DNA of 5,399 bases from Tatlockia sp. Lineage in GTDB: Bacteria; Cyanobacteriota; Cyanobacteriia; Cyanobacteriales; Chroococcidiopsidaceae. Below the pieces are notes generated by a model. That model made no database searches. It saw nothing but the letters and a program-made list of their open reading frames with translations, and was not told where the DNA came from. The position numbers and the translations under genes are program-made. The first letter of the stretch is position 1. Every line of letters begins with the position of its first letter. This document shows positions 1 through 5,399 of this stretch, piece by piece. The stretch spans positions 1 to 5,399 of the forward strand of contig JACCVJ010000183.1 of NCBI GenBank assembly GCA_013698215.1, written 5' to 3'.

Positions 1-1
1 T

Positions 2-490
2 GGTCTGATCGTTCAAGAACATACCTGCTGCCAAATCGAGAACTTACGCTTGGAAATTTCATCTTATCTAGGACAATTTGCAGACATTCATTATTTCCAA
101 GTCATTATTTACAATCTTGACTCTCAATTAGAGCTAGAGAGCGACAAAATAGATTCCGGCAATTTAGGACTAATGCGCGTAGGGTCTATAGATGGTGGAC
201 TCAAACGAGAACTAGAGTTACGGCAAGTTCTTGGCGATCGCAAAATGGTGTCTGAATTACTAGCTGTTGCAGAAGAATCAGTTTTTATAACTTCTTGCTC
301 ACATTTATCAGAGCCAGAAGTTAGCAACGACCCAGAACAGCTAGAGCCTTACTTAGCTGTTAATTCTCTTAACGTCCTAGAAGAATTGAGCGGCAATGAA
401 TTAGTCCCTAACGAACTAAGCGTATTGCACGATCTAGAAAATAATTCAACACCAGAGCCAGAATATTTAGAAGAAGAGTTTTATCCATAA
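2..490 (+). CDS. C-terminal part of a frame entering from the left edge; pseudokinase N-lobe-like segment plus acidic linker
   Basis: The frame is open from the first complete codon (position 2) to TAA at 488-490, so the TTG at 50 need not be the start and the gene probably begins outside the window. About 162 residues are visible. The first two thirds are globular. The stretch ending GLKRELELRQVLGDRKMV (codons near 206-259), followed by a short beta-like SELLAVAEESVFI, resembles the alpha-C helix and beta-4 strand of a kinase N-lobe. No VAIK lysine or glycine loop is recognisable. The last 60 or so residues are rich in Glu, Asp, Pro and Asn and look like a flexible linker. The next open frame begins in the same phase after this stop and supplies the missing kinase-like C-lobe, so I infer that both are pieces of one protein. 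On its own this ORF has no recognised function. It could instead be the end of an unrelated upstream protein. Confidence 0.6.
   Translation, partial: GLIVQEHTCCQIENLRLEISSYLGQFADIHYFQVIIYNLDSQLELESDKIDSGNLGLMRVGSIDGGLKRELELRQVLGDRKMVSELLAVAEESVFITSCSHLSEPEVSNDPEQLEPYLAVNSLNVLEELSGNELVPNELSVLHDLENNSTPEPEYLEEEFYP
488..490 (+). other. In-frame TAA separating two halves of a probable single pseudokinase-PP2C gene
   Basis: This TAA ends the upstream frame. The 14 codons after it (491-532) are open in the same phase and run into the PP2C ORF. They read ENINSDESARKLIL and then join LSYLPQADATLETWLK, which has the beta-5/hinge pattern of a kinase fold. A coding beta-5 strand therefore straddles the proposed TTG start at 533. 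A single C-to-T change (CAA to TAA) would be enough to make this stop. A sequencing error or stop-codon readthrough are alternatives. Confidence 0.6.
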
Positions 491-532
491 GAAAATATAA
501 ACTCTGATGAATCAGCACGCAAACTCATACTA

Positions 533-1813
533 TTGAGCTATTTACCACAAGCTGATGCAACTTTGGAAACTTGGTTGAAACAAGAAAATTCACTAGAATC
601 ATCCTTGTTATTAGCAAGTCAAGCGTGCCAGTTTTTTCGGCACATCTATCAGCAGCAATGGTGTTTCATTCAAATATTCCCTCAATTTGTTCAAATAGGA
701 ACGCCAGTTAAGTTTTTTGATTTAACTGGTGCTTACCCTGTCGAAGAAAAACTTACTTCTAGTTTCTTAGGAGGCTATTGCGCCCCCGAAATTGCCTACA
801 ACAGTGGTTGTACTATTAATGAGCAAATGAGTACATATACAGTAGGAGCGCTGCTGTATCAAGCCATTCATCAAAAACTCCCGGCTCAAACTTATGGCGT
901 TGAGTTGGAAATTAAACGCATTCCTCCTATTTACCAACTTCTCAAAATTTGCCTTTCTCCTATTCCAGAAGAACGATTTTCCTTATCTCAGCTATTAAGT
1001 TTGTTAGTTGAAAGCCGTAAATTAGTAATAACTCCTCAGATTCACTGGGATGCTTACGGGCGCTCAACAATCGGGCTTTCCACCAGTCGGCTGCAAAATG
1101 AGGATAGCTTTGGAGTCCAACAGTATTTCAGCAATTGGGAGCCAACAATTTTAGGAGTTGTAGCAGATGGGATGGGTGGTATGGCTCAAGGCGAGGTAGC
1201 TAGTAGACTAGCGCTACAAACAGTATTAGAGTCTCAAATTCCTCTGCATCTCACTAGCCAGCAACGCGCCGAGTGGTTGGTCGAGCTAGTCCAAAAAGCT
1301 AACACCTGCGTAACTGATAGTGTGCGCGATGGCGGAACAACTCTTAGTCTAGTTATGGCAATTGGGCGAGATTTAGCGATCGCTCATGTAGGAGATAGTA
1401 GGATTTTTCTGTTGAGGAATCAGCAAATATGTCAGTTGAGCGAAGATCACTCAATGGTAGCCACGCTATTAGCTGGCGGTCAAATTACCTATGAAGAAAG
1501 TCAGGATCACCCCGATCGCAACGTTTTGACTAAATCTCTTGGTTCAAAAAGAAAATTAAGCGATCGCTACGTGCAAGACTTAAGTCTTTTTGGTTCGGAC
1601 TTATCCTTGTCTTTGGAAAATGGCGATATTTTACTTCTTTGCTCTGATGGAGTTTGGGATTTAGTTTCCGCAGACCAGTTAGCTGAAAATTTTTCAGGCG
1701 ATCGCACCTTATACTCTGCTGTTGAATTGACTATCGAGCAAGTGCTAGAGCGGGGTGCATACGACAACGCAACCATTTTAGCGTTGAGATGTACTATCAA
1801 AAACTCTTACTAA
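533..1813 (+). CDS. PP2C-type Ser/Thr protein phosphatase with N-terminal pseudokinase C-lobe
   Basis: A Mg/Mn-dependent protein phosphatase (PPM/PP2C) that would remove phosphate from Ser/Thr of target proteins in the cytoplasm. There is no signal peptide or membrane segment. The PP2C domain covers residues about 170-422 and has every core motif: RLQNEDSFG (186-194), VADGMGG (210-216), GGTT (267-270), AHVGDSR (284-290), LTKSLG (332-337), CSDGVWD (370-376) and DNAT (411-414). The metal ligands D212, G213, D372 and D411 are present. Residues 1-160 follow a kinase C-lobe: hinge, alpha-E, GYCAPE at 81-86, STYTVGALLYQ at 100-110 and PEERF at 145-149. The catalytic HRDIKPxN is replaced by FIQIFPQF (45-52) and DFG by DLT (63-65), so this part is a pseudokinase. 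The TTG start has no visible Shine-Dalgarno, and the next in-frame Met is residue 99, so this is probably the 3' part of a longer gene interrupted by TAA 488-490. It lies 9 bases before the kinase gene, probably in one operon. Confidence 0.9.
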   Translation: MSYLPQADATLETWLKQENSLESSLLLASQACQFFRHIYQQQWCFIQIFPQFVQIGTPVKFFDLTGAYPVEEKLTSSFLGGYCAPEIAYNSGCTINEQMSTYTVGALLYQAIHQKLPAQTYGVELEIKRIPPIYQLLKICLSPIPEERFSLSQLLSLLVESRKLVITPQIHWDAYGRSTIGLSTSRLQNEDSFGVQQYFSNWEPTILGVVADGMGGMAQGEVASRLALQTVLESQIPLHLTSQQRAEWLVELVQKANTCVTDSVRDGGTTLSLVMAIGRDLAIAHVGDSRIFLLRNQQICQLSEDHSMVATLLAGGQITYEESQDHPDRNVLTKSLGSKRKLSDRYVQDLSLFGSDLSLSLENGDILLLCSDGVWDLVSADQLAENFSGDRTLYSAVELTIEQVLERGAYDNATILALRCTIKNSY

Positions 1814-1822
1814 GCAATATTT

Positions 1823-3076
1823 ATGCAATGTCCAACTTGTCTTACAGAGAATTTTGATACGACAGCTAACTGTGCTACCTGTGGTGTACCTCTGTCAGAG
1901 CCAACTTATTATCTTCCTGCTGGAACTTTACTTCAACAAGGAAGATATAGAATCGATCAAAAAATTGGTGAAGGTGGCTTTGCAATTACTTATAAGGGTT
2001 TCGATTTAACGCATTCTAGAGTTGTTGCTATTAAAGAAAATTGGCCGGAAAAATCTAGTCGCCAAGGAAAAAGGATTGTTTGGCCTTCTAAGATTACTCC
2101 TCAAGAACGTCAAAAACAAATTCAAGAAGTTCAAAATGAAGCCAATCGCATAAAAAAGTGTATTCATCCAAGTATAGTTACAGTCTACGAATCCTTTGAA
2201 GAAAATAATACTGCTTATATAATTCTGTCTTTCATCGAGGGAAATTCTTTATCTAAGCTTCTTAAAGAACAAGGTACTTTGCGGGAAGCCCATATTAATC
2301 GTTATTTTATTCAGGTAGCAGAAGCTCTAAAGATAGTTCACTTACAAAAAATCTTACATAGAGATATTAAACCCGACAATATTTTAGTTAATAAACAAGA
2401 TATTCCTGTGTTAATTGATTTTGGAGCAGCTAGAGAATTTATTGCTGATAAAACTCAAACTCATACTCAAATAGTTAGTGAAGGCTATTCCCCATTAGAG
2501 CAGTACGGTTCTCGTGCTAAACGTAGTGCTAGTACAGATTTGTATGCTTTATGTGCTTCGATGTATGAATTACTAACTGGCGAATTACCTGCATCAGCAA
2601 CAGAAAGAATGGCTACAGAAACGCTAGTTCCCCCTCGACAGCTAGTACCCAATATTAGCCCCATAACAGAGCAGGTAATATTGACTGGCATGAAAATGCG
2701 AGTTGAGGAGCGGTTTCAAACAGCAGATGAATTGATTGATGCTCTAAAAGGTAATTTTGTTACTCCAAGTCTAAAGCGATCGCGGCAGTTAGTTCAGCAA
2801 GGAAAGTTATCAGAAGCTGTCCAAGCTTATAACAAATGTTTAGCTGATGAACCTAATAACGGTGAGGCAACCGTAGAACTTGCACTGGTTCAGACTTACA
2901 GCAATTCGCGATCAAACCAGCCACAAAAAGAGCTATCTAATAGGCTCAAAGAAAAGCCCACAATGATTAAACCAATTAAGAGCATTTTCATCGGTAATCG
3001 CATTTACGGCCATAGTAATTGCTTGATCGAGAGCATCAGAGGTACGGGCTTTAGCAGAGCGAAGAATTGCTTTTAA
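1823..3076 (+). CDS. Zinc-ribbon Ser/Thr protein kinase, C-terminus replaced by IS-derived residues
   Basis: A Hanks-type (eukaryote-like) Ser/Thr kinase that transfers ATP gamma-phosphate to protein Ser/Thr. It begins with a four-Cys zinc ribbon (C3, C6, C17, C20) directly after the ATG. The kinase domain is at about 42-310: glycine loop GEGGFAITYK at 49-58 (third Gly is Ala), VAIK lysine K71, probable alpha-C E106, HRDIKPDN at 179-186 (catalytic D181, N186), DFG at 199-201, SPLE at 223-226 in place of APE, STDLYAL around D239, and ERF with R297. These residues predict an active enzyme. Residues about 315-355 look like one TPR-type helical pair (QQGKLSEAVQAYNKCLADEP), the start of a tail that is usually longer. 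Native sequence ends at T358. Residues 359-417 are read from the IS630 end and the antisense strand of its transposase gene, so the protein is truncated and chimeric. No transmembrane segment is seen. The gene starts 9 bases after the phosphatase stop with no clear Shine-Dalgarno, suggesting translational coupling. The phosphatase may oppose it or act on the same targets (inference). Confidence 0.93.
   Translation: MQCPTCLTENFDTTANCATCGVPLSEPTYYLPAGTLLQQGRYRIDQKIGEGGFAITYKGFDLTHSRVVAIKENWPEKSSRQGKRIVWPSKITPQERQKQIQEVQNEANRIKKCIHPSIVTVYESFEENNTAYIILSFIEGNSLSKLLKEQGTLREAHINRYFIQVAEALKIVHLQKILHRDIKPDNILVNKQDIPVLIDFGAAREFIADKTQTHTQIVSEGYSPLEQYGSRAKRSASTDLYALCASMYELLTGELPASATERMATETLVPPRQLVPNISPITEQVILTGMKMRVEERFQTADELIDALKGNFVTPSLKRSRQLVQQGKLSEAVQAYNKCLADEPNNGEATVELALVQTYSNSRSNQPQKELSNRLKEKPTMIKPIKSIFIGNRIYGHSNCLIESIRGTGFSRAKNCF
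2897..2898. repeat. TA target duplication, left copy
   Basis: TA lies immediately outside the left inverted repeat and matches the TA at the right boundary. A two-base match has little statistical weight, but TA is the canonical IS630 target. Here it falls in a kinase codon (TAC, residue 359) whose third base comes from the IS. Confidence 0.7.
2899..2927 (+). repeat. IS630 left terminal inverted repeat
   Basis: This 29-bp end starts CAGCAATTCGCGATCAAACC and continues to CCACAAA. It matches the reverse complement of 3933-3961 at 25 of 29 positions, with mismatches at repeat positions 9, 11, 18 and 21. It is the end downstream of the transposase gene. Confidence 0.9.
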
Positions 3077-3499
3077 CTTAGACCAACACAATTCAATAGG
3101 GGATAAATCCGGCGAGTACGGAGGCAAGAACTTTACCTCAGCGCCAACTGATTCAATCAGAGCAATTGCAACTTCAGCATAATGTACGGGTAAATTATCC
3201 ATAACCACAATTGCGCCTACCCATAATTTGGGTAGTAAGATTTGTGCTAGGAAGACTAAAAAACTAGCGGTGTTGAGGCTGCCAGGAAAAGTCATCGTCG
3301 CCATCAAACCTTCCTCACTCATGGCGCCAATTAAAGTAATATTTTTGCCTTTATTACTAGGACGCTCTGCATAGATTCTTCCTCCACCTTCACCTCTGCC
3401 GTAGAGTCTTGTCAAGGCAAGGTTTATCCCGGTTTCATCAATAAATACTAGGTTTTTGATATCGATAGTATCTAGCCAACGCCGAAATTCATCACGCAA
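2933..3499 (-). CDS. IS630-family transposase, orfB (DDE catalytic domain)
   Basis: This is the RNase H-like catalytic half of the transposase, which cuts and joins the IS ends at TA targets. Within this ORF the acidic triad is D21 (VFIDETG), D101 (VVMDNLPVH) and E136 (PYSPDLSPIELCW). The 34 residues between D101 and E136 are the usual IS630 D34E spacing. The only local start is TTG at 3497-3499. The same phase is open upstream through residues reading TLVATEQSSERVKK to the A9 run at 3541-3549, and is blocked by TAA just before that run. Expression is therefore best explained by a -1 shift from orfA, giving a fused protein of 319 residues with D152, D232 and E267, close to the family's usual length. 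Its last 144 bases overlap the antisense tail of the kinase ORF. Confidence 0.92.
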   Translation of the reverse strand: MRDEFRRWLDTIDIKNLVFIDETGINLALTRLYGRGEGGGRIYAERPSNKGKNITLIGAMSEEGLMATMTFPGSLNTASFLVFLAQILLPKLWVGAIVVMDNLPVHYAEVAIALIESVGAEVKFLPPYSPDLSPIELCWSKLKAILRSAKARTSDALDQAITMAVNAITDENALNWFNHCGLFFEPIR

Positions 3500-3534
3500 T
3501 TTTTTTACCCGTTCACTACTCTGCTCAGTGGCGA

Positions 3535-3891
3535 CTAAAGTTTTTTTTTACGCTTTAATTTTAAGCGGGAAAGAGTGCGAGACAAACTTGATATGCTGAC
3601 TTCTATTCCTTTGCGCTCTTTGATTACTTCTTGAATTTCTCGCAAATATATATCACTTTGCGCTGTCACAATTATCTTTAATAATTCTTGATCTTTATCT
3701 TTAAGCTTCGAGCGGCGATCTCCGCCTTGGGGCTTTGCAGCTATCTCATTAGTCTCTCGATACCGACGCAAAAAGTCACGTATAAACGACAAACTGACTT
3801 TAAATCGTTTGGCTAAGTCCCTCTGGCTACATTCTTTATTTTGCCACGCTTTTAGGATCTTTTCTCGTAAGTCAATGGAATATGCTGCCAA
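3535..3891 (-). CDS. IS630-family transposase, orfA (helix-turn-helix DNA-binding part)
   Basis: The N-terminal 118 residues of the transposase bind the terminal inverted repeats. The sequence opens AAYSIDLREKILKAW and carries a helix-turn-helix at about 20-45 (SQRDLAKRFKVSLSFIRDFL). A basic linker, GGDRRSKL (57-63), follows, then a second winged-helix-like region to about 112. This is the Pax-like bipartite layout of IS630 and Tc1 transposases. The start is TTG at 3889-3891. An in-frame TAA lies three codons upstream, and AGAAGG (3902-3907, minus strand) sits 10 bases before the start. The ORF ends RKKKL then TAG, encoded by nine A followed by CTTTAG. This is a classic slippery site from which -1 slippage enters orfB, so orfA alone is probably the minor regulatory or non-shifted product. 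Confidence 0.9.
   Translation of the reverse strand: MAAYSIDLREKILKAWQNKECSQRDLAKRFKVSLSFIRDFLRRYRETNEIAAKPQGGDRRSKLKDKDQELLKIIVTAQSDIYLREIQEVIKERKGIEVSISSLSRTLSRLKLKRKKKL
3541..3549 (-). other. A9 slippery run for -1 frameshift joining orfA and orfB
   Basis: On the minus strand the orfA phase reads CGT AAA AAA AAA CTT TAG. Stepping back one base gives ACT TTA GTC GCC and enters orfB. The orfB phase has TAA immediately upstream of the run and the orfA phase has TAG immediately downstream, so the shift must occur between them, and the run of nine A is the obvious place. Ribosomal slippage or RNA polymerase slippage would both work. Confidence 0.85.
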
Positions 3892-3901
3892 CTCTAATTA
3901 A

Positions 3902-3907
3902 CCTTCT
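3902..3907 (-). promoter_or_regulatory. Probable Shine-Dalgarno of the transposase
   Basis: AGAAGG on the minus strand lies 10 bases before the TTG start of orfA, within an A/G-rich leader between the right inverted repeat and the gene. It supports the TTG start. No convincing promoter could be called in the 40-base leader. Confidence 0.4.
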
Positions 3908-3932
3908 TCTTTCGTATCTTTACTTTATCTTC

Positions 3933-3961
3933 TTTGTGGCGGGCTTGATCTCAAATTGCTG
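3933..3961 (-). repeat. IS630 right terminal inverted repeat
   Basis: Read inward on the minus strand it begins CAGCAATTTGAGATCAAGCC and continues to CCACAAA, pairing with the left end at 25 of 29 positions. It lies upstream of the transposase start. Its outer 9 bases, with part of the next codon, also form the last codons and the TGA stop (3951-3953) of the neighbouring DUF262/DUF1524 gene. Confidence 0.9.
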
Positions 3962-5399
3962 TAAATGGCAACTGCTGCTGTTGATAAAAAGCTTTGAACT
4001 GCGGCTGATGCTGATAGGCACTAGGAGTTAAACTAGCAGCGTATAAATTCTGCGTAGCGTAGTGGGGAGCTTTTTGTTCAAAGGGCTTATCTTGATAGCT
4101 ACGATTTACGTCTGCTGGTAGTAGAAGCAGTCCGGCGATAGCATTTCGCCAGTTTTGAAACACTTGTTCTGACTCGAATTGATCTTTGTAATGACTGTAA
4201 TTATTGGGATAAATGTGTTCGATGTCGCAAGGATTATTCTGCTGGCGATCTACGTACTTATCAAATAAATCGGGTTTACCCGCTCCTATTTCTACATAAG
4301 CAGTCAAACGTGCCAGCAAGTGATAGATGTAGCGACGGCTGAATTGAGTGAGTTCCAACCCTATAATGCCAGCAACACGCCCGCGTGCAAAGCTGGCATT
4401 AAAAGAAACATCATCGTTTGTTAGTCTGTAGTCGAGGATATCGACTAAATCGTTGAGCGGTTTGCGCCGAATCTCGCGGCAGAGAAGGAACATGGCGTAG
4501 GCAGTGCTGGAATAACCAACTCGAATATAGTTCACTGTGCGACGCATTAGCCAGATATCAAGATAGGTAGCTGTGGCTGCAATTTTGCGTCGCATGGTTT
4601 CGTTATCATCTGTAACGCAAAGAGGCGCTAACAACACTGTATTTTGCCACGTAAACTCGTTGTGAGCGTTATAGAATACTGCTTCCAAACCTGGAGTATA
4701 GGTACGACTAGCTGACAAAATATATTGGTACGCCTTGGCAAAGAAGGTAAAGTGAGTTGAAATAAGTGCTAAGTTGTCTGCTTGAGTTCCCAGGTTAAGC
4801 AACCCGCAGTTATCGCGTACCCAGCGATGGAAGGCGCTACCAATTAGCTCCCAGTCTTTGTCCGTTGCTCCAGCTTTGCGATCTCGGATTGTGTCAGCAT
4901 ACTGCGCCCGAAACCAAGCTTTGATACAGGTCGCATCGCGCTCAAGTTCGTGAATTCCTCCCCAGGAGATCAAATCCAGAACTTGCTTTTTCCAGGTTTG
5001 GTTGGCATTACGCCGCTCGATTGCATCCTCAATTGGAGCTAGTAGATATGCTTTTAACATATCTACCGGACTAAGGGGCTTACCCCGATCATTCATCGTC
5101 TCAAAGATAGAGTAGGCGTAATTATCACTGTCTGTAGCAATCTCAATTAACCCTACTTTCGTCATCAACCAATAGACAAAGTGGGGTAAAGCTTCACTAA
5201 GTTCGCCCACTAGATCCTTAGACTCGATATTGTCGTAGCGCGCATACATTGTTTGAAGCGACTCATCCTTGTCATCTGGGTTAAAGTCCCTTGCGTAAAA
5301 AAGTGCTTCAATGACTGGCAGTCGCTCTTGAATGTCTAGATTGAATTTAGGTTCGCCTAAGTTATCACTGAAGATTAACGGAGCAATACTTCCTGCTAC
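3951..5399 (-). CDS. DUF262/DUF1524 (GmrSD-like) HNH nuclease; N-terminus beyond the window, C-terminus cut by IS
   Basis: The frame is open from the window edge (5399), so the ATG at 5247-5249 is an internal Met: 50 codons before it read in phase and fit the DUF262 pattern (KFNLDIQERLPVIEALFYARDF). 482 residues are visible. DUF262 hallmarks continue with FETMNDRGKPLSPVDMLKAYLL at visible residues about 99-120; the DGQQR nucleotide-binding motif expected further upstream is off-window. The DUF1524 HNH domain is C-terminal: DIEHIYP with catalytic-type His at about 395, then W, LLLLPADVNRSY with N at about 432, then KPFEQK. Single-chain relatives such as GmrSD and SspE restrict modified or phage DNA using nucleotide hydrolysis plus HNH cleavage. 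That role is inferred by family here, and the substrate is unknown. The last native residues are LPF; the final Thr-Ala-Ile and TGA lie on the IS end. From memory, relatives continue a few tens of residues past this point, so the tail is probably missing. It converges on the kinase gene across the IS. Confidence 0.87.
   Translation of the reverse strand, partial: VAGSIAPLIFSDNLGEPKFNLDIQERLPVIEALFYARDFNPDDKDESLQTMYARYDNIESKDLVGELSEALPHFVYWLMTKVGLIEIATDSDNYAYSIFETMNDRGKPLSPVDMLKAYLLAPIEDAIERRNANQTWKKQVLDLISWGGIHELERDATCIKAWFRAQYADTIRDRKAGATDKDWELIGSAFHRWVRDNCGLLNLGTQADNLALISTHFTFFAKAYQYILSASRTYTPGLEAVFYNAHNEFTWQNTVLLAPLCVTDDNETMRRKIAATATYLDIWLMRRTVNYIRVGYSSTAYAMFLLCREIRRKPLNDLVDILDYRLTNDDVSFNASFARGRVAGIIGLELTQFSRRYIYHLLARLTAYVEIGAGKPDLFDKYVDRQQNNPCDIEHIYPNNYSHYKDQFESEQVFQNWRNAIAGLLLLPADVNRSYQDKPFEQKAPHYATQNLYAASLTPSAYQHQPQFKAFYQQQQLPFTAI
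3962..3963. repeat. TA target duplication, right copy
   Basis: TA lies immediately outside the right inverted repeat and mirrors the left copy at 2897-2898. It falls in the codons that read TTT ACA at the truncated end of the DUF262/DUF1524 gene. Confidence 0.7.

Larger units (their letters stand above)
234..2783. repeat. Five HIP1 palindromes (GCGATCGC)
   Basis: The octamer GCGATCGC occurs at 234-241, 1376-1383, 1560-1567, 1698-1705 and 2776-2783, all inside the coding sequences of the signalling cassette. HIP1 is strongly over-represented in many cyanobacterial genomes, which supports the host assignment. I found none in the IS (2899-3961) or in the DUF262/DUF1524 gene to its right. Confidence 0.85.
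2899..3961 (-). mobile_element. Complete IS630-family insertion sequence, 1063 bp
   Basis: Both ends begin CAGCAATT reading inward and form 29-bp imperfect inverted repeats with 25 matches. Each end is flanked by TA (2897-2898 and 3962-3963), the target dinucleotide duplicated by IS630/Tc1-mariner elements. The single transposase gene fills nearly all of the element on the minus strand in two overlapping phases. All three catalytic acidic residues are present and no internal stop or deletion is seen apart from the expected frameshift, so the copy could be functional. It separates the signalling cassette from the DUF262/DUF1524 gene, and both flanking genes end at its boundaries. The specific IS name is not assigned. 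Confidence 0.93.

Noticed and set aside
50..52. TTG as the start of the first gene
   Set aside because: The phase is open from position 2 with plausible coding sequence and no Shine-Dalgarno before the TTG.
124..327. Minus-strand open frame of 67 codons
   Set aside because: It lies antisense to the better supported + frame, is Ser-rich low complexity, has no motif and no ribosome binding site.
1567..1800. Minus-strand open frame of 77 codons
   Set aside because: It is antisense to the conserved PP2C motifs CSDGVWD and DNAT, which fix the + strand as coding.
2485..2691. Minus-strand open frame of 68 codons
   Set aside because: It is antisense to the kinase C-lobe, with no recognisable motif.
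3500..3506. A7 run (minus strand) as the frameshift site
   Set aside because: It lies downstream of the orfA TAG and inside the orfB phase, so it cannot join the two frames.
3903..3935. Pyrimidine-rich tract with repeated CTTCTT as a tandem repeat or terminator
   Set aside because: It has no stem-loop and no regular period, and it is the A/G-rich leader of the transposase read on the other strand.
5247..5249. ATG as the true start of the nuclease gene
   Set aside because: The frame is open for 50 more codons to the window edge, and those codons fit the DUF262 family, so this Met is internal.
1..5399. CRISPR arrays, tRNA, rRNA, riboswitch, retron or toxin-antitoxin pair
   Set aside because: No regularly spaced repeats, cloverleaf, reverse transcriptase motif or small paired ORFs were seen on either strand.

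Overview
The window looks cyanobacterial. The palindrome GCGATCGC (HIP1), typical of many cyanobacterial genomes, occurs five times in the left 2.9 kb. The signalling proteins there (zinc-ribbon Ser/Thr kinase with TPR tail, pseudokinase joined to a PP2C phosphatase) are of a type common in filamentous and other large-genome cyanobacteria. No genus is claimed.

Left block (2-2898, + strand): a signalling cassette. An open frame enters from the left edge and stops at TAA 488-490. The same frame then continues without another stop to 1813, encoding a kinase-like C-lobe plus a complete PP2C phosphatase. Fold reading places the kinase-like N-lobe before the stop and the rest of the pseudokinase after it, so the two pieces are probably one pseudokinase-PP2C protein cut by a single nonsense codon inside an acidic linker. 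Nine bases downstream starts a Ser/Thr protein kinase with an N-terminal four-cysteine zinc ribbon, all catalytic residues, and the beginning of a TPR-like tail.

Middle block (2899-3961): a complete IS630-family (Tc1/mariner-type) insertion sequence of 1063 bp. It has 29-bp imperfect terminal inverted repeats (25/29 matches), TA on each side, and a minus-strand transposase in two frames joined by a -1 shift at a run of nine A. The catalytic D, D, E residues (D-34-E spacing) are intact, so it may still be active.

Right block (3962-5399, - strand): the C-terminal 480 or so residues of a DUF262/DUF1524 (GmrSD-like, HNH nuclease) protein, a family linked to restriction of modified DNA and phage defence. 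Its start lies beyond the right edge.

The IS sits exactly where both neighbours end. The kinase loses its native C-terminus and gains 59 residues read antisense through the transposase gene. The DUF262/DUF1524 protein takes its last three residues and its stop codon from the IS end. With both neighbours apparently cut at the IS, the locus looks like a rearrangement junction rather than a simple insertion between two genes. I do not see a wholly new system here. The most informative points are the split pseudokinase-phosphatase gene and the IS junction joining a signalling operon to a defence gene.
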